Notes under the pieces: model-generated
Database searches by the model: none
Told to the model about the DNA's origin: nothing
What the model saw: the letters and a program-made list of their open reading frames with translations, nothing else
Origin: CAVVNP01 sp963800235
Lineage (GTDB): Bacteria; Actinomycetota; Acidimicrobiia; Acidimicrobiales; Iamiaceae
Reading direction: 5' to 3'
Assembly (NCBI GenBank): GCA_963800235.1
Contig: CAWDAD010000003.1
Coordinates: 558,001 to 622,000 of the forward strand
DNA: 64,000 nt
In this document: positions 43,275 through 50,082 of the stretch, piece after piece
Numbering within the stretch: position 1 is the stretch's first letter
Layout of the letters: every line of letters starts with the position of its first letter
Position numbers and translations under genes: made by a program

Positions 43275-44755
43275 GCGGACCTCCTGGCAGCGAACGACCC
43301 ATGGTCGCATCCGAGGTCCCGGCCACTCCCGGTCGAAGCCTGCGATCCCTCGCCGGCCGGTCCCTCGCCGGCCGGTCCCTCGCCGGCCGGTCCGTCGCGG
43401 GATGGCCCGTCGCGGGGTGGCCCGTCGTGCGGTGGCGGGTCCGGCCGGCCGGGTGGATCGGGTCCGGCGGCGGGGTTCGGTGGGTGCAGGGTCCAGGTGA
43501 AGGCCCGGTCGCCGGGGTGGAGGGTCCAGCCGGCGGTGGTGAGGAGGTCGTGGTGGTGGCCGCAGAGGGGTGCGAGCTCGGTGAGGCGGGTGCGGCGGGT
43601 GTCGGCCCAGCCGGTGGGGGAGGTGGTGTGGTGGATCTCGAGGTGGTGGCGGTTGCCGCAGACGACGCAGCCGTCGTGGAGGACCTCGAGGCAGATCTTC
43701 ATGTGCTCGGTCGGCGTGCGCGACGTGGTGGCCATCGCGCGGAGGTCGCCGCCGTGGCGCAGGAACAGCCGCAGCGTGGCCTCGCCCAGCTGCTCGACCG
43801 CCCACGCCAACGGCACCGGGCCGACGCCGGGGATCTCGCACCGCTCGCCGGGCTGCAGGCTGCCGCGTCGTAGGGCGGGCAGGTCGACGATGACCGACAC
43901 CGCCGTCTTGGGCCTCGGTGCCCGATGGTCGCCGACGCCCGGTCCGCCGGTGCGGGACCGTCGGGCCATCTCGACCAGGGCGTCGAAGGCGTAGGCGGCG
44001 GCCGGTTCGCGGCGCCCGTCGGCGTAGGCCGCGGTGAAGATGCCCTGGGCCCGGCGTTCGAGCTCGGCGCGGACCTCGGCCACCGCCCCCGGCGGCCCCG
44101 AGGCCAGCAACGTGGCGCACCCCTCGGCATCGGTCCCGAACCGCACCTGCCGGGCGGCGTGCTGGCGGCGAGCCCGCGCCGCGTCCTGCTCGGCGGTCCG
44201 GGCAGCGGCCTTGACCCGCTCGGCGCGCTGGCGGGTCTGGCGCAACGTCTCGGACTTGGCCCGCTCGACCAGCTCACCCTCACTGCCCGGGTCGGCGGTC
44301 GCCGCTGCGGCCACCTCGGCGGCCTGGTCGGTGGACAGCGCCCCCTGCCGCAACGCGTCGGCGAGACCCGTCCGCCGCCCCAACGACTCGGCGGTCTCGG
44401 CATCGCGCCGGGCCGACCCGAACGACCCGCCCGTCCTCGACGTCAACCAGTCCTCGAACGACCGGGCCCCGTCGCCACCCCACGCCCGGGTCTCGGCCAC
44501 CCGGGCCGACAGCAACAGGCGAGCCCCGCCCAGCAGCTTCTCGGCCTCGAGCACCGCGTCCAAGGCCACCCGAGCATCCGAGCCAGCCAGAAGCGACGCG
44601 TCGAGCGACCCCACCAGCACCGCCAGCTCGTCACGCACCCGCCGAAACGACACCGACGCCACTTCCGTGCCCGACGGCGAGCACGAACGCGCGGTGCCCG
44701 CCGCGTCCGCCGAACCGGACAGCTCCGACAGCTCCGACAGCTCCGACACACCCAC
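43271..44755 (-). CDS. DUF222 / HNH endonuclease (REP13E12-like)
   Basis: This 494-residue protein has the alpha-helical DUF222 region (about 40-300) and a C-terminal HNH nuclease: CVVCGNRHHLEIHHTTS and LCGHHHDLLTTAG. Repeats in low-complexity termini: SELSELSELS at the N-terminus and GEGPAGEGPAGEG at the C-terminus (15-bp tandem). DUF222/HNH genes (REP13E12 family) are numerous in actinobacteria; in Mycobacterium they include SOS genes. The promoter upstream shows a LexA-like box. GTG start with GGGAGG about 9 nt upstream. Confidence 0.88.
   Translation of the reverse strand: MGVSELSELSELSGSADAAGTARSCSPSGTEVASVSFRRVRDELAVLVGSLDASLLAGSDARVALDAVLEAEKLLGGARLLLSARVAETRAWGGDGARSFEDWLTSRTGGSFGSARRDAETAESLGRRTGLADALRQGALSTDQAAEVAAAATADPGSEGELVERAKSETLRQTRQRAERVKAAARTAEQDAARARRQHAARQVRFGTDAEGCATLLASGPPGAVAEVRAELERRAQGIFTAAYADGRREPAAAYAFDALVEMARRSRTGGPGVGDHRAPRPKTAVSVIVDLPALRRGSLQPGERCEIPGVGPVPLAWAVEQLGEATLRLFLRHGGDLRAMATTSRTPTEHMKICLEVLHDGCVVCGNRHHLEIHHTTSPTGWADTRRTRLTELAPLCGHHHDLLTTAGWTLHPGDRAFTWTLHPPNPAAGPDPPGRPDPPPHDGPPRDGPSRDGPAGEGPAGEGPAGEGSQASTGSGRDLGCDHGSFAARRSA
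43346..43390 (-). repeat. 15-bp tandem repeat, three copies, in the HNH gene
   Basis: Three perfect copies of tccctcgccggccgg in the C-terminal coding region of the DUF222/HNH gene encode repeated GEGPA-type residues. In frame. Confidence 0.85.
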
Positions 44756-45091
44756 GGCTCATCACCTCCCGTCACACGACACCGCCCGGGGACCGGCACA
44801 GGAACCTGGCACCGGCCACGAGCACGCTGATCAGAACGGGTCCCGACGGACCGAGCCACTCCCCCACCGCCGTCCCGCCGACGAGAACGCCGCCGACGAG
44901 AACGCCATCAATCCCGGTGGAAGCTGGTCCCCTGATCATAGACGAACACCAGTTCGTCTGTCAACGGCGACTCTCCGGGCAGGCGCCGAGGCGTCCGTCG
45001 CCGGGGCCGAGGAGACCCCTGCACGCCGGCGACCGCCCATCGACGCGGCCGGCGTGTGCGTGCCGGGACGTTCTCCGGGTAGTCGACCGAC
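44756..45091. other. 336-bp gap upstream of the HNH gene and the CPxC protein
   Basis: This gap holds the SOS-type promoter (44935-44964), a 15-bp tandem repeat (cgccgacgagaacgc twice, 44876-44905) and, on the minus strand, a possible 25-codon leader ORF (44831-44908) overlapping the repeat. The leader of the HNH mRNA would be about 170 nt. No other gene was found. Confidence 0.6.
44935..44964 (-). promoter_or_regulatory. Consensus promoter with an embedded LexA (SOS) box
   Basis: The minus strand reads TTGACA (44959-44964), 18 nt, TATGAT (44935-44940): a nearly perfect -35/-10 pair. The spacer between them contains AGACGAAC-N4-GTTCGTCT (44940-44959), an 8-bp inverted repeat with the actinobacterial LexA core GAAC-N4-GTTC. 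LexA bound here would cover both elements, giving a DNA-damage-inducible promoter for the DUF222/HNH gene. Confidence 0.72.
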
Positions 45092-45481
45092 ATGGTCCCC
45101 GAGGACGCAACCACGCTCAAAGAGGTGCTCGCCACGTTCGCCGCGGACGGGTTCGACGCCAACATGACCGTCACCGAGGACGCCCTGCTCCGGTGCCCCG
45201 AGTGCCGGACCGAGTCGCCGGCGGACACCGTGGTCGTCCGTGGCCTGCGCCGACTCGAGGGGGTGTCCGACCCGGCCGACATGCTCGCGGTCGCCGCCGT
45301 CACCTGTCCGAGCTGCGGGGCCCGCGGCTCGGCCGTCCTCAACTACGGCCCGGAGGCCGACACCGGCGCCGCCCTGGCCCTGCGCGCCTTCGAAGCCGAG
45401 GACAGCCGGGCCGAGCAGCCCGTCACCGAGTCATCCGAGGATCAGGGACCGGCCGACCAATCGGACCGGCGCCGCCGCTGA
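45092..45481 (+). CDS. Small protein with two CxxC pairs (zinc-ribbon-like)
   Basis: This 129-residue protein begins MVPEDATTLKEVLATFAADGFDAN and has two pairs CPECRTE and CPSCGAR, about 37 residues apart, probably one zinc ribbon. The rest is acidic and not distinctive; the C-terminus is low in information. I do not recognise a family. It is divergent from the HNH gene and may share the SOS-type region, but the LexA box is oriented toward HNH. Confidence 0.62.
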   Translation: MVPEDATTLKEVLATFAADGFDANMTVTEDALLRCPECRTESPADTVVVRGLRRLEGVSDPADMLAVAAVTCPSCGARGSAVLNYGPEADTGAALALRAFEAEDSRAEQPVTESSEDQGPADQSDRRRR

Positions 45482-45571
45482 AGGTCGCAGCTGATGCGCC
45501 GGCGCTGACGTACCGCAGCGATCGCGCCGCAGCTGACCCCCGCCCGGCCGGTGGTCGAGCGAGACCGCCCG

Positions 45572-46174
45572 TCACCCGCCGATCAACGCGAAGGAACGGC
45601 GGAGGTCGTCGACCAGGCTGGTGAACAGCTCCTCACGCGCCTCACCCCGGGACCGCAGGACGGCGGAGGGGTGGACGGTCGCGGTCACGAAGGGGGCGGC
45701 GTCGCACGCCAACGGTTCGCCGTGGTGCCGGGTCAGCCGGAAGCTCGACCCGATGACCCGACGGGCGGCGGTGGCCCCGAGCAGCACCAGCAGGTCGGGC
45801 TCGACCAGGTCGAGCTCGGCGTCCAGCCACGGGCGGCAGGCCACCTGCTCGCCGGCGCTCGGCGTCTGGTGGATGCGACGCTTCCCCCGCTGCTCGTACT
45901 TGAAGTGCTTGACCACGTTGGTGACGTAGAGCTCGGAGCGGTCGACCCCGGCCTCCACCAGCGCCCGGTCGAGCACGCCGCCGGCCGGGCCGACGAACGG
46001 CCGGCCGTCGAGGTCCTCCCGGTCGCCGGGCTGCTCGCCGACGAGCACCGCCCGCGCCGCCACGGGGCCCTCGCCGAACACGACCTGGGTCGCCGGCTCC
46101 CACAGCGGACAGGCGCGGCAGCCCTTCGCCTCCTCGACCAGCGCCGACCACCGGGGGTCAGCCAGCGCGACCAC
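45572..46174 (-). CDS. udgX: UdgX-family uracil-DNA glycosylase
   Basis: This roughly 200-residue protein has the GEQPGDREDLDGRPFVGPAG motif and the KRRIH loop (K98-H102), the signature of UdgX. Its His forms a covalent link to the abasic site after uracil removal in Mycobacterium smegmatis UdgX. Cys residues near 19 and 22, CRPW and LACDAAP provide the four ligands for an Fe-S cluster. ATVHPSAVLR is the later conserved block. I chose GTG 46174 by comparison with UdgX length; the frame is open further upstream so the start is uncertain. Confidence 0.9.
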   Translation of the reverse strand: MVALADPRWSALVEEAKGCRACPLWEPATQVVFGEGPVAARAVLVGEQPGDREDLDGRPFVGPAGGVLDRALVEAGVDRSELYVTNVVKHFKYEQRGKRRIHQTPSAGEQVACRPWLDAELDLVEPDLLVLLGATAARRVIGSSFRLTRHHGEPLACDAAPFVTATVHPSAVLRSRGEAREELFTSLVDDLRRSFALIGG

Positions 46175-46285
46175 GGTCCACAGGAGCACGATCGGACGGG
46201 CACCGCATCGCTGGTCGCTACCCGACGCCAGCCGGACCACGCACGTGCGCACGGACCCCGGACCACACGGCGGAGATCGAGATGG

Positions 46286-46328
46286 TGGACCTTCGGCCCT
46301 GCCGGGCGCACCGCCGGACCGCCACGGT
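46286..46328 (+). promoter_or_regulatory. DosR-like box and -10 of the SDR gene
   Basis: TGGACCTTCGGCCC (46286-46299) and cACGGT (46323-46328) with its A 25 bp on. The predicted start of transcription is about 40 nt before the ATG at 46375, leaving a leader with a Shine-Dalgarno. Confidence 0.55.
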
Positions 46329-46374
46329 GGGGGAACGACCTGCGTGGTCGGAGCGACCTGAGGAGGTGCGACCC

Positions 46375-47193
46375 ATGCCCGTCGCCGATGTGTCCGAGCT
46401 GTCCGTCGACGAGCTGCTCACGCTGACCGGCCGCCGAGCCGTCATCACCGGTGGAGCCCGCGGCATCGGCGAGGCGATCAGCCGCCGGTTCGCCGAGGCC
46501 GGCGCCGACGTGGTGGTGGCCGATCTCGACAAGGTCCTGGCCGACGAGGTCGCCGAGTCCATCACCGCGGCCGGCGGCGGCCGCGCCGTCGGGGCAGAGG
46601 TCGACGTGGCCGACGAGGGCTCGGTCGAGGAGCTGGCCGACCGGGCGGACGCCGAGCTCGGCGGCCTCGACATCTGGGTCAACAACGCCGGCATCTACCC
46701 GAGCACCCCCTTCCTCGACCTGTCCGCCGCCGCCTGGGACGAGGTCGTCCGCGTCAACCTGCGGGGCACCTTCCTCGGCGCCCACGCCGCCGCCGGCCGG
46801 ATGCGCGACGCCGGCACCCCGGGGGTCATCATCAACCTGACCTCCACCGCCGGCTTCAAGGCGGCCGGACCGGGGGTGGCCCACTACGTCGCCACCAAGC
46901 ACGCGGTGGGCGGCCTGACCAAGGCCCTGGCCGTCGAGCTGGGGCCGCTCGGCATCCGCGCCCTGGCCATCGCCCCGACGCTGATCGAGACGCCGGGCAT
47001 CGAGGCCGGTCGCGAGGCGTTCGAGGCGGCCGGGCTGGGCGACCTGCTCTCCCAGATGGCCGAACGGGCGCCGCTGCGCCGCAACGGCGTCCCCGACGAC
47101 GTCGCCCGGGTGGCGCTGTTCTGCGCGTCGGACATGTCGATGCTGATGACCGGCAGCACCCTGGCCGTCGACGCCGGCGACCTGGCCACGTAG
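46375..47193 (+). CDS. Short-chain dehydrogenase/reductase
   Basis: This 272-residue SDR has GGARGIGEAI as the NAD(P) motif, NNAGIYPSTP, and the catalytic VAHYVATKHAVGG (Tyr-x3-Lys). Ends with SMLMTGSTLAVDAG. Substrate unknown. A clear gaggaggt is 8 nt before ATG 46375. With the DosR-like box upstream it belongs to the second arm of the regulon, next to two USPs. Confidence 0.88.
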   Translation: MPVADVSELSVDELLTLTGRRAVITGGARGIGEAISRRFAEAGADVVVADLDKVLADEVAESITAAGGGRAVGAEVDVADEGSVEELADRADAELGGLDIWVNNAGIYPSTPFLDLSAAAWDEVVRVNLRGTFLGAHAAAGRMRDAGTPGVIINLTSTAGFKAAGPGVAHYVATKHAVGGLTKALAVELGPLGIRALAIAPTLIETPGIEAGREAFEAAGLGDLLSQMAERAPLRRNGVPDDVARVALFCASDMSMLMTGSTLAVDAGDLAT

Positions 47194-47221
47194 CGGCACC
47201 GCCCGCGTAGCGGCACCGCCC
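47189..47221. repeat. 16-bp near-tandem repeat after the SDR stop
   Basis: cgtagcggcaccgccc occurs twice (47189-47204 and 47206-47221) and spans the TAG stop of the SDR gene. No function visible. Confidence 0.75.
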
Positions 47222-47309
47222 AACAGCTGTACCACCCGGGCGGGGCCGTACCACCCTCCGGCAGGACCTCGGGCCCGGTGTCCACGACCGCCACGCCCGC
47301 GGGCCGCGC

Positions 47310-47332
47310 GAGCCCGGTCCCGAACCGGGCTC
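47310..47332 (-). terminator. Hairpin at the stop of a USP gene
   Basis: GAGCCCGGT and ACCGGGCTC form a perfect 9-bp stem with a 5-nt loop immediately after (and overlapping) the TGA of the USP at 47331. A probable terminator for that gene. Confidence 0.5.
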
Positions 47333-48161
47333 AGGTCGGCGGGACGACGACGGTGACCGCCTCGGAGGCACCGTGCACGAGCTGCATGGTGACGCCGCCG
47401 ATGCGGGGGTGGAGGGGCGCATGACCCAACCGGGTCCCGATGACGAGCAGGTCCGCACCGACGTCGTGGGTGGCGTCGAGGAGGGCCCGGGCCACGTGCT
47501 CGCTGGTGAGCTGGAGGGCCTCGGGTTCGACGCCCCGATCGGTCAGCGGTGCCGTCCACGGCCCCCGGAGCATGGCCGCCGGGCTGCGGGGATCGTCCTC
47601 GGGGACCGTGCGGGGATCGAGCATGGAGACGTGGGCCGCCGTCACCGGCATGCCGAGCTGGGCGGCGACCGGGGCCAGCCAGCGGGCGGCGGCCAGGCTG
47701 CCGGCCGACGCGTCGGCGCCCAGCAGGGCGCGGGACGGCACACCGGTGGAGGCGCCGCGGGGGACCACCGCGAGCGGCCGATCGGTGTGGTGGGCGAGGT
47801 GGTCGGCGACGCTGCCGACCAGGCGCCCGGTCAGGCCGCCCACCCCTCGCGCTCCCACCACCAGCAGGTCGGCCTCGCGCTCGTCGGCGCACTGGGCGAG
47901 GGTGTGCGCCGCCGGCCCGGCCATCAGGACCGTGTCGTGCGCCACCCCGATCCGCTCCAGCGGTGCGGACCACTGCTGGACCAGCTCCGCGGCCGGTCCC
48001 TCGGGGAAGGTCAGGGCTCGGCCGTCGAGGTCGAACTCGTCGAGCTCGAAGGAGGACGCGAGGACGACCTCGGCATCGAGCGCCTCGGCCAGGTGGGCGG
48101 CCCAGACCACCGCGGCGGTCGCGCCGAGAGAACCATCGCTCCCGACGACGATGCGCTTCAT
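47331..48161 (-). CDS. Tandem universal stress protein
   Basis: This 276-residue two-domain USP has a degenerate site GARGVGGLTGRLVGS in domain 1 and the variant GTRLGHAPLHPRIGG plus VTMQLVH in domain 2, almost the same as the USP at 20158. ATG at 48159-48161 with GGAGGG upstream. It is divergent from the next USP, repeating the layout of 20158/21139, with separate DosR-like boxes between them. This looks like a duplicated gene pair. Confidence 0.92.
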   Translation of the reverse strand: MKRIVVGSDGSLGATAAVVWAAHLAEALDAEVVLASSFELDEFDLDGRALTFPEGPAAELVQQWSAPLERIGVAHDTVLMAGPAAHTLAQCADEREADLLVVGARGVGGLTGRLVGSVADHLAHHTDRPLAVVPRGASTGVPSRALLGADASAGSLAAARWLAPVAAQLGMPVTAAHVSMLDPRTVPEDDPRSPAAMLRGPWTAPLTDRGVEPEALQLTSEHVARALLDATHDVGADLLVIGTRLGHAPLHPRIGGVTMQLVHGASEAVTVVVPPT

Positions 48162-48197
48162 GGGCCCTCCAGACAGGGGATTCCGACGTCCCCTCTC

Positions 48198-48241
48198 ATG
48201 ATCGACCCGGGATCGGGGGTTCGGGCAGGGACCGAAGACCC
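48198..48241 (-). promoter_or_regulatory. DosR-like box and -10 (left USP)
   Basis: In gene direction GGGTCTTCGGTCCC (48228-48241) and gATCAT (48198-48203) with its A 26 bp on. A leader of about 30 nt with a Shine-Dalgarno follows. Confidence 0.55.
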
Positions 48242-48298
48242 AACGTCGCCCCCGGCCCCGACGCTCCGCTCGTCACCGCCCGCCGGACGCCGCACCCG

Positions 48299-48342
48299 AT
48301 GACGTTGGACCCTGGCCGTGGCGGGTCGACCACTCCGAGAGT
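48299..48342 (+). promoter_or_regulatory. DosR-like box and -10 (right USP)
   Basis: ATGACGTTGGACCC (48299-48312), gAGAGT (48337-48342) with its A 26 bp on, then GTG 48350 (7 nt). Confidence 0.6.
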
Positions 48343-48349
48343 GAGGGGC

Positions 48350-49210
48350 GTGAAGCGCATCGTGATCGGAACCGACGGGTCGAAGCCGGCCGCCGCGGCC
48401 GTGGCCTGGGGAGCGCGGCTGGCCGGGGACCTCGGCTGCGAGGTGGTGCTGGCCACCTCGGCCCAGGCCGCCGTCCAGGACCTGCCCGCCCGTGACTGGC
48501 CGCAGGAGATCGAGGCGGTCGAGGCGACCCTGACCGGCGAGTGGGCCGAGCCGCTGCGGGCCACCGACGTCGAGCTGCGCACCGAGGTGCTCACCCTGTC
48601 CCCGGCGCTGGGCCTGCTCGACTGCGCCGAGCGCTGGGACGCCGACCTCGTGGTGGTGGGGTCCCGGGGGCACGGCGGCTTCTCGGGGCTGCTGCTCGGC
48701 AGCGTCGCCGACCACCTCGCCCACCACGCCGACCGTCCGCTGGCGGTGGTCCCGCCGGCGGCCCGCCCTCGTCCGATCCACCGGATCGTGCTGGGCCTCG
48801 ACGGCTCGGACGGGTCGCGGACCGCCGCCGCGTGGGTGGCCGAGGTGGCGGTCGGCCTCCACGTCCCGGTCTCGGCGCGGCACGTGACCTTCCCCATGGT
48901 CGACTGGTACGCGGAGGGCGACGAGCAGACCTGGGTCGACCGGGTCGAGCACGACCTCGAGCACCGCTGGACCAAGCCGCTGCTCGACCGCCAGGTCGAG
49001 TACGACTGCCGCGTGCTGATCGACCAGCACCGGGCCGAGGCGCTGCTCGAGTCGGCCGGGTACCTGGACGGCTCGATGATCGCCATCGGCACCCGGTCCC
49101 GCGGCAAGGTCACCGGCATGCGGCTCGGCGGCCTGACCATGCAGCTGCTCCACGGCTCCCAGGCGCTGCCGGTGGTCGTGGTTCCCGCCGCCACCGCCGA
49201 GCACAGCTAG
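48350..49210 (+). CDS. Tandem universal stress protein
   Basis: This 286-residue two-domain USP has GSRGHGGFSGLLLGS in domain 1 (complete ATP site). In domain 2 GTRSRGKVTGMRLGG replaces it, followed by LTMQLLHG, again the variant C-domain. It starts at GTG 48350, preceded by a DosR-like box 37 bp upstream. A GTG at 48341 is an alternative. It is followed by a strong hairpin. Confidence 0.92.
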   Translation: MKRIVIGTDGSKPAAAAVAWGARLAGDLGCEVVLATSAQAAVQDLPARDWPQEIEAVEATLTGEWAEPLRATDVELRTEVLTLSPALGLLDCAERWDADLVVVGSRGHGGFSGLLLGSVADHLAHHADRPLAVVPPAARPRPIHRIVLGLDGSDGSRTAAAWVAEVAVGLHVPVSARHVTFPMVDWYAEGDEQTWVDRVEHDLEHRWTKPLLDRQVEYDCRVLIDQHRAEALLESAGYLDGSMIAIGTRSRGKVTGMRLGGLTMQLLHGSQALPVVVVPAATAEHS

Positions 49211-49231
49211 TCGGCGGCGGCGCCACCGCAC

Positions 49232-49265
49232 GGCTGGTCCGGCCCCCGGTGGGGCCGGACCAGCC
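49232..49265. terminator. Strong bidirectional hairpin
   Basis: A 15-bp perfect stem (49232-49246 pairs with 49251-49265) with a four-base loop (cggt) lies between the convergent USP and two-TM protein genes. It is the strongest hairpin I noticed and likely terminates both. Confidence 0.75.
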
Positions 49266-49276
49266 GGACCGGTGGG

Positions 49277-49858
49277 TCAGTGCTCGGCCGGTGCGGACGG
49301 GGCGTCGACCCCCACCCGGGCGTCGGGCGGGGTCCGGCGGAGGTGCCAGAAGCCCAGGACGACCAGGACGAGGATCACGACCGCGGCCGCGAACGCCACG
49401 TCGGCGGCGATGCCGGCGATGCGGCCGATGGTGTCGAAGGCGTAGGCGTTGAGCAGCAGGCCGCGCAGGGTCTCGCCGCGGAACACCGTGTCCACCTCCG
49501 CCGCCAGCTTCTGGTTCGACGGATCGGCCTTGGCCTTGGCCGAGAGCTGGGCATAGGTCTGCCCGCCACCGATCTCCTTCAGGTGCACCTTGATGAAGTG
49601 GTCGGCGTAGGCCTTGGCCTGCGGGCCGTTCACCAGCTGCTGGCCGGCGTAGCGATCGAGGTACGGACCGATGTCGGAGGGTTGCAGGGAGGGGTCGCCC
49701 TTCTTCGGGAAGTGGATCTGCTCGGCCGCCAGCTGCCCGTGGACCTGGTCGTGGACGAACACCGACGCCCACGTCAGCAGGCCGCCCGCCGCCAGGAGCA
49801 CGATGGCCAGCACCGCCCCGACCGTGGTGAGCAGCGAGTCGAACAGCTTCCGTCTCAT
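49277..49858 (-). CDS. Two-TM membrane protein of unknown function
   Basis: This 193-residue protein has an N-terminal helix (residues 10-31) and a C-terminal helix (about 148-170). A periplasmic domain of about 115 residues with DIGPYLDRYAGQQLVNGPQAKAYADHFIKVHLKEI and QLSAKAKADP lies between. I recall similar uncharacterised proteins in actinobacterial stress islands. The function is unknown. ATG at 49856-49858 with GAGAGG upstream. Two DosR-like palindromes lie upstream, divergent from the P2 ATPase. Confidence 0.75.
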   Translation of the reverse strand: MRRKLFDSLLTTVGAVLAIVLLAAGGLLTWASVFVHDQVHGQLAAEQIHFPKKGDPSLQPSDIGPYLDRYAGQQLVNGPQAKAYADHFIKVHLKEIGGGQTYAQLSAKAKADPSNQKLAAEVDTVFRGETLRGLLLNAYAFDTIGRIAGIAADVAFAAAVVILVLVVLGFWHLRRTPPDARVGVDAPSAPAEH

Positions 49859-49934
49859 GGCGAATCCCTCTCTTCGTGGCGCCGGGCCGGCGCCGATCGG
49901 GGCCTGATCTACGTCGCGTCGGCGGGCCGCACCA

Positions 49935-49976
49935 CCGACCAAGGTCCCGGAACCGACGGATCGGGACCTTGGTCCC
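49935..49976 (-). promoter_or_regulatory. Pair of DosR-like boxes upstream of the two-TM protein
   Basis: GACCAAGGTCCC with a mismatched left half (49935-49948) and the perfect palindrome GGGACCTTGGTCCC (49963-49976) stand 28 bp apart, centre to centre. The standard spacing gives only a poor -10 (gTCGGT at 49934-49939), so the promoter for the minus-strand gene is not certain. They may also act on the ATPase. Confidence 0.5.
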
Positions 49977-50031
49977 GGGGACGCTCGTCGCTGACGGCCC
50001 CGAGCCGGGCGTCCCCGACGGCGGGGCGACG

Positions 50032-50074
50032 GTGACCTTCGCCCCTGGACGACGGCCCCGCCACCGGTGATCGT
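50032..50074 (+). promoter_or_regulatory. DosR-like box and -10 of the P2 ATPase
   Basis: GTGACCTTCGCCCC (50032-50045), gATCGT (50069-50074) with its A 25 bp on, then GTG 50083 (8 nt). This follows the spacing rule of the island. Confidence 0.6.
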
Positions 50075-50082
50075 CATCGGAC

